Assembly: GCA_963676385.2 (NCBI GenBank)
Contig: CAXXMM010000014.1
Span: 62,001 to 126,000, forward strand
DNA length: 64,000 nt
Direction of reading: 5' to 3'
Source: UBA1422 sp963676385
GTDB taxonomy: Bacteria; Bacillota; Clostridia; Peptostreptococcales; Anaerovoracaceae
The translations under genes were made by a program, and so were the position numbers. Within the stretch, counting starts at the first letter, position 1. Every line of letters begins with the position of its first letter. Under the pieces are notes generated by a model. It was given only the letters and a program-made list of their open reading frames with translations, searched no databases and was not told the DNA's origin. Of this stretch, positions 35,605-44,555 are shown in pieces.

Positions 35605-36494
35605 CCCCTTTGATTCATTTCATGAAGGATACCATTTAGGATGGTTCTTTTTTTGTAACTCCACTCAGGGGCAATCAACAACTTCCTTGGCACATCCCCG
35701 GTTAACCGATGGATGGTGACTTCCCATGGGATTTGTGGCAGCAAATCGCATATCAAATCAATGTATTCCTGAGGAGACGAGAAAGGGGAATACTCAGGAT
35801 GGGTGGCTGCCAGGGCAGAGCCCTTGACCACATTTAATAGATGAAGTTTGATGCCGTAGATTGGTGGATGGTTATCGATATCACGGGTTACGTATTTTAC
35901 GGAAGCGGCCATATCATTTGGGGTCTCCCCGGGAAGGCCCAGAATCAGGTGAGTGACAATGTATATTTTTCTTTTTGTCAACTCGGATACCGCTTGATCA
36001 TAGGTTGACAACGGATACCCACGGTTAGAAGCAATGGCCGTGGTCTCATGGATGGTCTGAAGACCTAATTCTACCCATAAGAATGTTTGACGGTTTAGCT
36101 CCTCCAACAAATCCAACACTTCTTCAGAAAGACAGTCGGGTCTGGTGGCAATGGCAAGGCCGACTACGTTGGGATAGGAAAGAGCTTCCTGAAACATGGC
36201 CCGCATTGTGGATACCTTGCCATAGGTGTTGGTATGGCTCTGAAAGTATGCAATGTATCCAGTAGCGTTTGGCCATTTTTTTGAAAGGACTTCAATTTGA
36301 CGGGGAATGTCACTTGACAATTCTCCGGAACCGTCAGGAGAACAGAAGCTACAACCGCCCACGCCTTTTGTTCCATCCCGATTGGGACAAGTAAATCCAC
36401 CATCCAGTGAAAGTTTAATAATTTTCCCACCAAAACGTGCCTTTAAGTCTTGACTAATGGTATGATAAAGTAGAAATACATTTTCATTGGGCAT
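35580..36494 (-). CDS. TIGR01212/YhcC family radical SAM protein
   Basis: 304 residues. The cluster-binding cysteines are CPNRDGTKGVGGCSFC near 33-48 with the family's longer spacing between the first two; IAYFQSHTNTY, the GLAIATRPDC strand and HLILGLPGE are also typical of this branch of the Elp3-like radical SAM enzymes. The reaction of this family is not established. It is the only minus-strand gene between 3404 and 63893. Upstream (36495-36599) is a divergent spacer with queH; AAAGGATTTTG lies before its ATG. Confidence 0.9.
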   Translation of the reverse strand: MPNENVFLLYHTISQDLKARFGGKIIKLSLDGGFTCPNRDGTKGVGGCSFCSPDGSGELSSDIPRQIEVLSKKWPNATGYIAYFQSHTNTYGKVSTMRAMFQEALSYPNVVGLAIATRPDCLSEEVLDLLEELNRQTFLWVELGLQTIHETTAIASNRGYPLSTYDQAVSELTKRKIYIVTHLILGLPGETPNDMAASVKYVTRDIDNHPPIYGIKLHLLNVVKGSALAATHPEYSPFSSPQEYIDLICDLLPQIPWEVTIHRLTGDVPRKLLIAPEWSYKKRTILNGILHEMNQRGKIQGCDL

Positions 36495-36599
36495 AACAAA
36501 ATCCTTTCAACGCGCCACTTTTGTTCTAGCGCTTTCATAGAGTCTATGGTATAATAATTCCTTAATAAAGTGAAGTAATTCTTGTAAAAGGAAACAAAA

Positions 36600-37274
36600 A
36601 TGTCTGACCATAAAATCGTCAAACCTCTGTGGAGTCAAGAGGATACAATGAATGAGAGAAAGTCAACTTTTCTTTCGACAGATGAAATGCAACCGGCCTT
36701 ATCCAAGCCAAGTTTGTTGCTTCATAGTTGTTGCGGCCCCTGTAGCGCAGCGGTGATTCCACAAGTGGCAATGGACTTTCAAGTGACCATTTATTTCTAT
36801 AACCCCAACATCACAGATGAAGAGGAATACAATAAACGCAAGGCAAGTCAAATCGCATTGATTGATGCGATGAACGATGATTCAGACCGTCAATACATCA
36901 TTGATTACAAGGAGGGCCCATATAATCGGCAACACTTCTTTGAAGTGGCCGCCGACTGGAGTAATGAGCCGGAAGGTGGCAGACGATGCATTGAGTGCTT
37001 TCGGTTAAGGCTGGAGCAAACTGCGAAAACGGCTTTAGAACTGGGATATGATTTTTTTGGAACAACGTTAGCGGTTAGCCCTCACAAGGACTATGATGGC
37101 ATCAGCCATATCGGCAGGAGATTATCTCAGACCTTTGGGATTAGTTATTTGGACCGAAACTTCAAAAAAAACGGTGGATTTCAACAATCCATTGCTTTAT
37201 CAAAAAAGTATGGATTGTATCGACAAAACTACTGTGGATGCCAATATTCCAACCAAAACAATAAACAAAAATAA
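36600..37274 (+). CDS. queH: Epoxyqueuosine reductase QueH
   Basis: 224 residues. QueH (formerly DUF208) landmarks are the vicinal cysteines in LLLHSCCGPCSAAVIP near 40-55, YFYNPNI, RCIECFRLRLE near 125, and the terminal YCGCQY motif; these cysteines hold a [4Fe-4S] cluster and metal. It carries out the last step of queuosine synthesis in tRNA, replacing QueG where that is absent. The first 35 residues are a non-conserved extension; AAAAGGAAAC precedes the ATG at 36600, and a later in-frame ATG at 36648 is possible. asnA follows after 26 bases. Confidence 0.93.
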   Translation: MSDHKIVKPLWSQEDTMNERKSTFLSTDEMQPALSKPSLLLHSCCGPCSAAVIPQVAMDFQVTIYFYNPNITDEEEYNKRKASQIALIDAMNDDSDRQYIIDYKEGPYNRQHFFEVAADWSNEPEGGRRCIECFRLRLEQTAKTALELGYDFFGTTLAVSPHKDYDGISHIGRRLSQTFGISYLDRNFKKNGGFQQSIALSKKYGLYRQNYCGCQYSNQNNKQK

Positions 37275-37300
37275 GATAAGAGAATTGAGAGGAAAAAAAC

Positions 37301-38311
37301 ATGTCACAACTTACCATTCCGGAAAAATACACACCGGTGATCGACTACATGGAGAGTCAAAGAGCAATAAAAAAAATCAAAGATTTTTTTCAAGATGAGC
37401 TGGCTTATGGTTTGAATCTTAGGCGGGTTACAGCTCCTTTATTTGTTAGACCCGAAAGTGGACTAAATGATAACCTTAATGGCGTTGAACGGACCGTTAG
37501 TTTTTCTTTGAAGGATTTAGATGAAGCCAATGTTGAAGTGGTTCAATCTCTTGCCAAGTGGAAGAGAATGGCATTAGGCAAATATGGGATTAAACCGGGC
37601 CATGGTATTTATACTGATATGAACGCCATCCGAAGAGATGAAGAATTGGACAACCTGCATTCCGCTTATGTGGATCAATGGGACTGGGAAAAAGTTATTC
37701 TGGCGGAAGAACGAACGGATGTTTTTTTGGAAGAGACAGTCAATACAATTTATGCAGCAGTAAAGAATCTGGGCGATTATGTAAACAGATTGTATCCGGA
37801 ACTGAAAACCAGTTTGCCCAATGAAATCTATTTTATCACCACCCAAGAATTGGAAGATCGTTATCCCGATTTAACCCCAAAAGAGCGAGAAAACATTATT
37901 GCTGCGGAGAAACGTGCAGTATTTATTAAAGGAATCGGCAACAAAATGAAATCCGGCGAAAAGCATGATGGCAGAGCCCCCGATTATGATGACTGGTCCT
38001 TAAACGGAGACATTATTTTGTGGAATGATGTCTTGGGCATTGCGTACGAAATCTCTTCCATGGGAATTCGTGTGGATGAAAAAACCATGGCATCACAGCT
38101 TGAAATCGAAGGAGCGTCTCAACGGTGCGAACTGCCTTTCCATAAGGCGATTCTCGAGAAAAAACTTCCCTATACAATTGGTGGGGGGATCGGGCAAAGT
38201 CGGCTGTGCATGTACTTCCTGCGAAAGGCACATATCGGTGAGGTTCAGGTGTCAGTATGGCCGGATGAGATGATTGAAGAATGCAGCAAAAATGACATTT
38301 TCTTATTATAA
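37301..38311 (+). CDS. asnA: Aspartate-ammonia ligase (asparagine synthetase A)
   Basis: 336 residues, typical AsnA length. Visible signatures include FVRPESGLNDNLNGVERTV (shown as SGLNDNLNGVE), HSAYVDQWDWEKVI, EDRYPDLTPKERE, and GGGIGQSRLCMYFLRKAHIGE near the end. AsnA makes asparagine from aspartate and ammonia using ATP, a class II aaRS-like fold, and is independent of glutamine. GAGAGG precedes the ATG after a 26-base gap behind queH. Genus-level distribution is patchy, so it may be accessory, but base use resembles the neighbours. Confidence 0.95.
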   Translation: MSQLTIPEKYTPVIDYMESQRAIKKIKDFFQDELAYGLNLRRVTAPLFVRPESGLNDNLNGVERTVSFSLKDLDEANVEVVQSLAKWKRMALGKYGIKPGHGIYTDMNAIRRDEELDNLHSAYVDQWDWEKVILAEERTDVFLEETVNTIYAAVKNLGDYVNRLYPELKTSLPNEIYFITTQELEDRYPDLTPKERENIIAAEKRAVFIKGIGNKMKSGEKHDGRAPDYDDWSLNGDIILWNDVLGIAYEISSMGIRVDEKTMASQLEIEGASQRCELPFHKAILEKKLPYTIGGGIGQSRLCMYFLRKAHIGEVQVSVWPDEMIEECSKNDIFLL

Positions 38312-38328
38312 GAAAAATTGTAGGTTTT

Positions 38329-40350
38329 ATGAAATATGTAGATTTGGTAATAGACAATAAAAGTGATCAGACCGACACCCTCTACACCTACGGATGTACC
38401 TTTGAGGACGTTCGCATTGGACAAAAGGTGATGGTTCCTTTTGCAAAGGGAAATAGACAGAAGATTGCCTATGTGTTTCGTGTAAAAGATAGAAATGAGG
38501 AGGAAATCAAGGGGCTAAAGTATGTGGAAACGATTGACCCGGAGATTTCCCTGACCTCTGAAATCATTCAAACTGCAATTTGGTTGAAGCGAAGAGTCGC
38601 CTGCAAATATATTGATGCAGTGCGGCTTTTCACCCCTGCGGGTGAACCCTCAAAAAGGGGAAAAATACGAGAACCTTACCGGGGTCATTTAGGGGAAAGC
38701 CAACCCATTGATCAGTTGACCCAGGAACAGCAACAGGCTCTTTCAATGATTGAGAAGGGCAGAGGCGTCAAAGAAAATAATATTTTTTTGCTTCATGGAA
38801 TTACTGGTAGCGGCAAAACAGAAATCTATATGAGGGCTATCGAGCAGTGCATCAATAAGGGACAGAATGCCATCATGATGGTGCCTGAAATTTCTTTAAC
38901 TAAGCAAATTATCGACCGATTTGTCGGCCGTTTTGGATATGAGAACATTGCTGTGCTCCACAGCAAGCTTTCTTTGGGGGAACGATATGACGAATGGGCG
39001 CGAATTCGTAGCGGAAAAGTAAAAATTGTCATAGGCGCCCGCTCTGCTGTGTTTGCACCATTAGAAAACATTGGCATCATTATTTTGGATGAGGAACATG
39101 AGTCAACCTATAAATCAGACATGACTCCCAAATATGATACGGTGGAAGTAGCCATAAAAAGGGCAAAGGCTTGGTCAGGAACCGTGCTGCTGGGCAGTGC
39201 CACCCCATCGGTGGTGTCCTATTACAGAAGCAAAGAAAATTTGTATCAACGACTTGAATTAAATGAAAGGTACAATAGAGTGCCTTTGCCTCAAGTACAG
39301 ATTGTGGATATGCGTCAGGAACTGAAAGAAGGAAACAAGTCTATTTTCAGCAGGGCGTTATACGATGACTTAACAGACATCCTGTCAAAAGGCCAACAAG
39401 CCATTTTATTCCTTAACCGAAGGGGATATGCAACTTTTCTATCCTGTAGATCCTGCGGGTATGTTTCTCGTTGCAGTCACTGCGGCATTTCTCTTACTTA
39501 CCACAAAGAGACGAACACCATGTGTTGCCATTATTGTGGATATCATGAGTCAGTTCCAAAAACATGTCCATCTTGCGGAAGCCAGTACATAAAATTTTTT
39601 GGCACAGGTACAGAAAAAGTGGAAGAAACTGTACGTGAATTATTTCCCAATGTCACCACTGCTCGCCTTGATTTGGATACGATTCGCAAAAAGGGCAGTC
39701 TGGATCGAATTCTGAATCAATTTGGACAGGGAAAAATTCAAATTCTCACTGGCACACAGCTGGTGGCAAAAGGATTGGATTTCAGAAATGTTGGTTTGGT
39801 GGGTATTATCTCTGCAGATGTCACATTGCACATTCCTGATTATCGTTCTCCTGAGAGAGCCTTCCAATTAATTACCCAGGCGGCAGGAAGATCTGGACGA
39901 GGGGAAGAAGCGGGAAAAGTGGTGATTCAGACTTATACTCCTGACAATTATGCCATTGTAGCTGCAGGAGCTCAGGATTACGCCCTGTTTTATGAAACGG
40001 AGATTAAACTTCGTGAATACATGGAGTACCCTCCATTTTCCGATATTATTCAAGTTACTTTTGAGGCATTGCTGGAATCCGATGCTTGCAAGGCGGCAAA
40101 TGAATGGATGGATAAGTTAATCAAGGAATTGGGAGGAGACGGAGAGCAAAGGATTCTTCCGCCACAGACCGCAGGGAAAATGAGAGATAGGGATAATTTT
40201 AGGTATTATATGATTATTAAATCTCCCCCGGGGCAAAGAAATAAATATATGAATGTTCTCGAGGGCTTGAAAGAATTAAAAATGGCAGATAAGAAGTGTC
40301 GTTACACAGTCTCTACAGACGTGAACCCGTATAGTATTTGGAGGAATTAA
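38329..40350 (+). CDS. priA: Primosomal replication restart helicase PriA
   Basis: 673 residues, shorter than most (about 730-800), mainly through a compact N-terminal DNA-binding domain. Walker A HGITGSGKTE near 147, DEEH box ILDEEHE, GSATPS, then eight cysteines of the zinc insert (CRSCGYVSRC, CGISL, CCHYCGY, CPSCGSQ) and GTGTEKVEE, QAAGRSGRG. PriA reloads the replisome at stalled forks. No strong ribosome site is seen before ATG 38329 (GTAGGTTTT). def starts one base after the stop. Confidence 0.95.
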   Translation: MKYVDLVIDNKSDQTDTLYTYGCTFEDVRIGQKVMVPFAKGNRQKIAYVFRVKDRNEEEIKGLKYVETIDPEISLTSEIIQTAIWLKRRVACKYIDAVRLFTPAGEPSKRGKIREPYRGHLGESQPIDQLTQEQQQALSMIEKGRGVKENNIFLLHGITGSGKTEIYMRAIEQCINKGQNAIMMVPEISLTKQIIDRFVGRFGYENIAVLHSKLSLGERYDEWARIRSGKVKIVIGARSAVFAPLENIGIIILDEEHESTYKSDMTPKYDTVEVAIKRAKAWSGTVLLGSATPSVVSYYRSKENLYQRLELNERYNRVPLPQVQIVDMRQELKEGNKSIFSRALYDDLTDILSKGQQAILFLNRRGYATFLSCRSCGYVSRCSHCGISLTYHKETNTMCCHYCGYHESVPKTCPSCGSQYIKFFGTGTEKVEETVRELFPNVTTARLDLDTIRKKGSLDRILNQFGQGKIQILTGTQLVAKGLDFRNVGLVGIISADVTLHIPDYRSPERAFQLITQAAGRSGRGEEAGKVVIQTYTPDNYAIVAAGAQDYALFYETEIKLREYMEYPPFSDIIQVTFEALLESDACKAANEWMDKLIKELGGDGEQRILPPQTAGKMRDRDNFRYYMIIKSPPGQRNKYMNVLEGLKELKMADKKCRYTVSTDVNPYSIWRN

Positions 40351-40351
40351 A

Positions 40352-40840
40352 ATGGCGTTAAGAAATATTGTTGAAGATGGAGATGAAATTTTGCGAAAGA
40401 CCGCTCGCCAGGTGGGAGAGATTGACCAACGAATTAAATTGTTGGTTGAGGATATGGCAGAAACGATGAAAACAGGCCATGGCGTTGGTATTGCGGCGCC
40501 ACAGGTGGGAATCCTAAAGCGAATTTTTTTGGCGATGCCATACCCGGAAGAAGATGATACGCCTATGGTGTTTATCAATCCGGAAATACTACAACAGGAG
40601 GGGAGTCAAATTGGTGATGAAGGGTGTCTTAGCGTGCCCGGATATGTAGGAACAGTGGAGCGTCCGTTTATGGTTAAAATCAAAGCCTTGGATTTGAATG
40701 GACATGAAAACACATACGAATTTGAGGACTACGCGGCTGTGGTAATCTGCCACGAGTATGACCATCTCAATGGAATTTTATACACCGATAAGGCGAAAAA
40801 CATACGGGAAGCCGGCGGTGGCAGTGAAGAGGAATGTTAA
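40352..40840 (+). CDS. def: Peptide deformylase
   Basis: 162 residues. Motif 1 GVGIAAPQVG near 46, motif 2 EGCLSVPG with the metal Cys near 92, and motif 3 CHEYDHLNG with the metal His residues and catalytic Glu near 133. The enzyme removes the N-formyl group from new proteins. GGAGG lies 8 bases upstream in the end of priA. The next gene, fmt, adds the formyl group to initiator tRNA, the normal def-fmt pair. Confidence 0.96.
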   Translation: MALRNIVEDGDEILRKTARQVGEIDQRIKLLVEDMAETMKTGHGVGIAAPQVGILKRIFLAMPYPEEDDTPMVFINPEILQQEGSQIGDEGCLSVPGYVGTVERPFMVKIKALDLNGHENTYEFEDYAAVVICHEYDHLNGILYTDKAKNIREAGGGSEEEC

Positions 40841-40842
40841 GG

Positions 40843-41772
40843 ATGAGAATTGTTTTTATGGGAACACCGACATTTGCGGTACCTACTTTAGAAAAACTGG
40901 CACAATCGTCCCACGATTTGGTGCTTGTAGTCAGTCAACCTGATGCCAAACGTGACCGGGGCGAAAAAGTAAAACCTACGCCGGTGAAACAGAAGGCGAT
41001 AGAACTGGGGATTCCTGTTGAACAGCCTGAACAGATAAAGGAAAATCCAATTTTTTTACGGGCACTACAGGCCTTAAAGCCGGATCTGATCGTAGTTGCT
41101 GCTTATGGCAAGATTTTGCCAAAAGAAATTCTTCAACTTCCGCCAAAAGGCTGCATTAATATACATGGCTCTTTATTGCCCAAGTATCGAGGGGCTGCGC
41201 CAATTCAACGGGCAGTACTGGAGGGAGCGTCTATGACAGGGGTTACCCTTATGGAGATGGGTGAAGGTTTGGACTCCGGAGATATGTTGGCGTGTGCCAA
41301 AACGACCATTGACGGAAAGACTGCTGCCATGCTGCATGATGAACTGGCGGAAATGGGTGCCGGTTTATTGTATGATAGTTTGCCTCTCATTGAGGCGAAC
41401 CAAATGGTAGGCATACCTCAGAATCATGAGGAAGCCACCTATGCACCAATGATTTATAAGAAGGATGGGCTTGTTGATTTCAATCATTCGGCAGTGGACA
41501 TAGAGCGACAAATACGAGGAATGAACCCATGGCCACGGGCATATACCCAGTACAAAGGGGCACCGATGAAACTGTTAGCTGGAGTTGTGAAACCGAAAAT
41601 CACGCCGGATGTTCCCGGCAAGATTTTGGATGTTTCTGACCAAGGAATTGCCATTGCAACGGGAGAGGGAATTCTGGTTGTGACAGAAATTCAAATGCCT
41701 GGCAAAAAGAAAATGCCGGTCAGCGATTATATCCGTGGCAATCAGATTGAAATTAATACCATTTTAGGGTAA
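40843..41772 (+). CDS. fmt: Methionyl-tRNA formyltransferase
   Basis: 309 residues. MRIVFMGTPTFAVPTLEKL at the start, HGSLLPKYRGAAPIQRA with the catalytic Asn-His-Asp region (NIHGSLLP), and GVTLMEMGEGLDSGDML are typical, followed by the C-terminal tRNA-binding domain. It formylates Met-tRNA for initiation. The ATG at 40843 is chosen because the conserved N terminus starts there; one at 40834 overlaps the def stop and would add three residues. Two bases separate it from def. Confidence 0.95.
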   Translation: MRIVFMGTPTFAVPTLEKLAQSSHDLVLVVSQPDAKRDRGEKVKPTPVKQKAIELGIPVEQPEQIKENPIFLRALQALKPDLIVVAAYGKILPKEILQLPPKGCINIHGSLLPKYRGAAPIQRAVLEGASMTGVTLMEMGEGLDSGDMLACAKTTIDGKTAAMLHDELAEMGAGLLYDSLPLIEANQMVGIPQNHEEATYAPMIYKKDGLVDFNHSAVDIERQIRGMNPWPRAYTQYKGAPMKLLAGVVKPKITPDVPGKILDVSDQGIAIATGEGILVVTEIQMPGKKKMPVSDYIRGNQIEINTILG

Positions 41773-41803
41773 AATAATCATTACAGTATGGAGGAAATCA
41801 AAC

Positions 41804-42508
41804 ATGTACTTTGGTGTATTTGATCCAACGTTTATCATATTAATCCCCGCGATGCTATTTGCGTTTTATGCTCAGACGAAAGTGAAAAGCGCATATAACA
41901 ATTATGCGAGAGTTCAAAACAGAAAAGGGATTACTGGGGCCCAGGCTGCCAGAGCGATTTTGGATGCCAATGGACTAAGCGAAATCCCTATTGAATTAAC
42001 TTCCGGAAAACTATCTGACCATTACGATCCATCAAAGAAAGTAATGCGTTTGTCATCAAAAGTATATAATGACGCATCCATTGCTTCTGTGGCCATTGCC
42101 GCTCACGAGTCGGGGCATGCAATACAGCATGGGCAGAATTATGTTCCACTTAAGCTTCGAAATGTAATTGCGTTACCGGTAAATTTTATTTCTTTTCTGT
42201 CATGGCCGTTGTTGATAGTGGGCATCCTTATTATCCAAATGGGATATTATAGCCAAGGTAATTTGATATTCAACTTGGGGATTTTCGCTTTTGCCGGGGT
42301 GGTTCTGTTCCATTCCATTACCTTGCCGGTTGAGTTTAATGCAAGCAAAAGGGCTTTGGTGCTTCTCGAAGGGGAAGGAATCATATACCCTGAGGAGATT
42401 GGCGGAGCCAAAAAGGTGCTTTCAGCAGCTGCGATGACCTATGTTGCAGCCTTGGCTGTTGCTGTGGCTAACCTGATTCGTTTATTAGTAATAAGGGGGA
42501 GGAACTAA
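41804..42508 (+). CDS. YugP-like membrane zinc metallopeptidase
   Basis: 234 residues with an N-terminal membrane helix (about 3-22), the metalloprotease motif AAHESGHAIQH (HExxH) near 104-114 and two further helices (about 130-150 and 155-175), then EFNASKRAL, the expected third ligand area. Proteins of this family are usually found beside rsmB and prpC in Bacillota; their substrates are unknown. GGAGG precedes the ATG. The final A of its stop codon is the first base of the rsmB start (TAATG). Confidence 0.9.
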   Translation: MYFGVFDPTFIILIPAMLFAFYAQTKVKSAYNNYARVQNRKGITGAQAARAILDANGLSEIPIELTSGKLSDHYDPSKKVMRLSSKVYNDASIASVAIAAHESGHAIQHGQNYVPLKLRNVIALPVNFISFLSWPLLIVGILIIQMGYYSQGNLIFNLGIFAFAGVVLFHSITLPVEFNASKRALVLLEGEGIIYPEEIGGAKKVLSAAAMTYVAALAVAVANLIRLLVIRGRN

Positions 42509-43803
42509 TGGATCAAAACAGAAAGATTGCGTATTTGACCCTCATGGATGTGGAATTAAAAAAGTCGTATTCCAATATTGCGTTGAATCATCAGATTCTT
42601 TGCGGGAAACCTACGTCCACACCGTTTATCCGAGAGTTGGTATATGGCGTACTTGAAAACAAATTGCTTCTTGATTATGTTATTGACCATCTGGTGGACA
42701 AGGGGATTTCATCTATGAAGCCATCAGATTTGAATATTTTGAGAATGGGTGTTTACCAATTGGCCAAGATGGATTCGGTACCCGAGTATGCCGCGGTGAA
42801 TGAAAGCGTCAAATTAGCAAAAAGATTTGCTAAAGGGCGGGAAGGTTTCATTAATGGAGTCCTTCGGTCCTACATTGCCAAAAAATATGCGATTAAACTG
42901 CCGGATCGCAGTGAGGACGAGGTGAAGTATCTTTCGATTAAATATTCTTATGAGCCATGGATGATTTCCCTCTGGATGGATGTTTATGACACGGACTTTG
43001 TTGAAGACTTGCTAAAGGCGGGGAATGAGACCCCCGAATTAACCATTCGTGTCAATACACTGCGAACCAGTAAAGAAGATTTGATGAAGGCGCTTACCCA
43101 ACGAGGGTTTAAAGTGAAAGTGGGAGAACATAGTCCGTTGGCATTGCATGTCAGAGGCAGTTTCCTTCTAGAGTCGGAGTTTTATAATCAGGGCCTGTTT
43201 TCTGTCCAAGATGAGGCATCTCAGATGGTTGTGGAAATGTTAGATCCTCAGGCCGGGGAAACCATTATTGATGTTTGCGCCGCGCCTGGGGGAAAGACCT
43301 TGGCCATGGCGGAAAAAATGCATAATATCGGAAAGCTTGTTGCTTCAGATATCTACAAAAGAAAGCTAGATATTATCATAAAAGAATCTGTTCGTCTTGG
43401 GATTTCTATTATTGAAACTAAAACTTGGGACAGCACAAAGGTGGATTCTGCCTTAATTGACAAAGCGGACCGAGTGTTGGTCGATGCGCCCTGTTCCGGT
43501 TTGGGAGTTGTACGCAGAAAGCCGGAGATTAAATATAAGAAATTTGGAGATGAGATTGTTGGATTGCCTTCAAAACAACTGGCAATCTTATCGGCATCGG
43601 CTCATTATGTGAAGCCGGGAGGAGTATTGCTTTATAGCACTTGTACCATTAACCCCACAGAAAATGATAACGTTGTTAGAGCATTTCTCAGGGTCAATTC
43701 ATCATTTGAAATAGAGGAAAAGACCCAATACTATCCTAATATTCATGGGACAGACGGATTTTTTATATGCAAAATGAAGAAATCCAGTAAGTTGGTGGAA
43801 TGA
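42508..43803 (+). CDS. rsmB: 16S rRNA (cytosine-967-C5)-methyltransferase RsmB
   Basis: 431 residues. NusB-like N-terminal RNA-binding domain (about 1-140) and a SAM methyltransferase domain with DVCAAPGGKTLAMAE near 254, the catalytic Cys in VDAPCSGLGVVRRKPEI and the second Cys in YSTCTI. It makes m5C967 in 16S rRNA. GGGGGAGG precedes the start, which overlaps yugP by one base; the stop overlaps the prpC start (ATGA). Confidence 0.95.
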   Translation: MDQNRKIAYLTLMDVELKKSYSNIALNHQILCGKPTSTPFIRELVYGVLENKLLLDYVIDHLVDKGISSMKPSDLNILRMGVYQLAKMDSVPEYAAVNESVKLAKRFAKGREGFINGVLRSYIAKKYAIKLPDRSEDEVKYLSIKYSYEPWMISLWMDVYDTDFVEDLLKAGNETPELTIRVNTLRTSKEDLMKALTQRGFKVKVGEHSPLALHVRGSFLLESEFYNQGLFSVQDEASQMVVEMLDPQAGETIIDVCAAPGGKTLAMAEKMHNIGKLVASDIYKRKLDIIIKESVRLGISIIETKTWDSTKVDSALIDKADRVLVDAPCSGLGVVRRKPEIKYKKFGDEIVGLPSKQLAILSASAHYVKPGGVLLYSTCTINPTENDNVVRAFLRVNSSFEIEEKTQYYPNIHGTDGFFICKMKKSSKLVE

Positions 43804-44555
43804 TAATGAATTCAATCGGATTTAAAAGCAGCAAAGGAATCAAGCGTAGCAAAAATGAAGATGCTTGTTTTGTTATGCCCAAGGAACAGGTTTTTATGGT
43901 TGCGGATGGTGTTGGTGGAAATAATTCCGGAGAGCTAGCCAGTCGAACTGCAGTAACCTCTGTTGCCGACTACATTAAATTTTATCCGCTGGATGAAGTG
44001 ACACAAGAAGATCAGCTAAGAACATATTTTGAAGACTGTATTGCCAAGGCAAATCGGGATATTATGCTTCTGGCAGATAAACACGAAAAAAATCGTGGGA
44101 TGGCAACAACACTAATTGTATGTCACATACGAGAAAATAAGGGATACATTTTAAATGTCGGGGATAGCCGGGCATATGTATTCCGTGGTGAGGAATTATT
44201 TCAGATTACCGAAGACCACAGCTATGTGAACTCTCTAGTAAAACTGGGAGTAATTACGGAGAAAGAAGCAAAGGGACACCAAAAAAGCCATGTAATTACC
44301 AGAGCCTTGGGTGCAGAAGAAATGATAGAGGCCGATTTTTATCAAACAAATTTAAGGGAAGATGATATTCTTCTGTTATGCACAGATGGACTTTATGGCG
44401 AAATGGAACCCGAAAAAATAAGCAAAATCATGAAGGCGGAACCTCAAATGACCTCGTTGGCGGAGAAACTCATCAGCGAAGCCAATAAGGCCGGGGGAAA
44501 CGACAATATTACTGTTGTTTGCATTAAAATTCGAGGAGGAAAAGCTGATGAGTAG
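43800..44555 (+). CDS. prpC: PP2C-family Ser/Thr phosphatase (PrpC/Stp)
   Basis: 251 residues. Metal-binding PP2C motifs: KRSKNEDACF near 15-24, VADGVGGNNSGELAS near 35-49, GDSRAYVF near 121, TDGLYGEM near 195 and GGNDNITVV near 234. It dephosphorylates proteins phosphorylated by PrkC, the gene that follows and overlaps it by 8 bases. Start at 43800 uses the ATGA overlap with rsmB; ATG 43806 is also possible. Confidence 0.95.
   Translation: MIMNSIGFKSSKGIKRSKNEDACFVMPKEQVFMVADGVGGNNSGELASRTAVTSVADYIKFYPLDEVTQEDQLRTYFEDCIAKANRDIMLLADKHEKNRGMATTLIVCHIRENKGYILNVGDSRAYVFRGEELFQITEDHSYVNSLVKLGVITEKEAKGHQKSHVITRALGAEEMIEADFYQTNLREDDILLLCTDGLYGEMEPEKISKIMKAEPQMTSLAEKLISEANKAGGNDNITVVCIKIRGGKADE

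Noticed and set aside
36521..36555. Promoter for queH (TATAAT at 36550-36555)
   Set aside because: The -10 is perfect, but no acceptable -35 hexamer stands at 16-18 bases; left unannotated.
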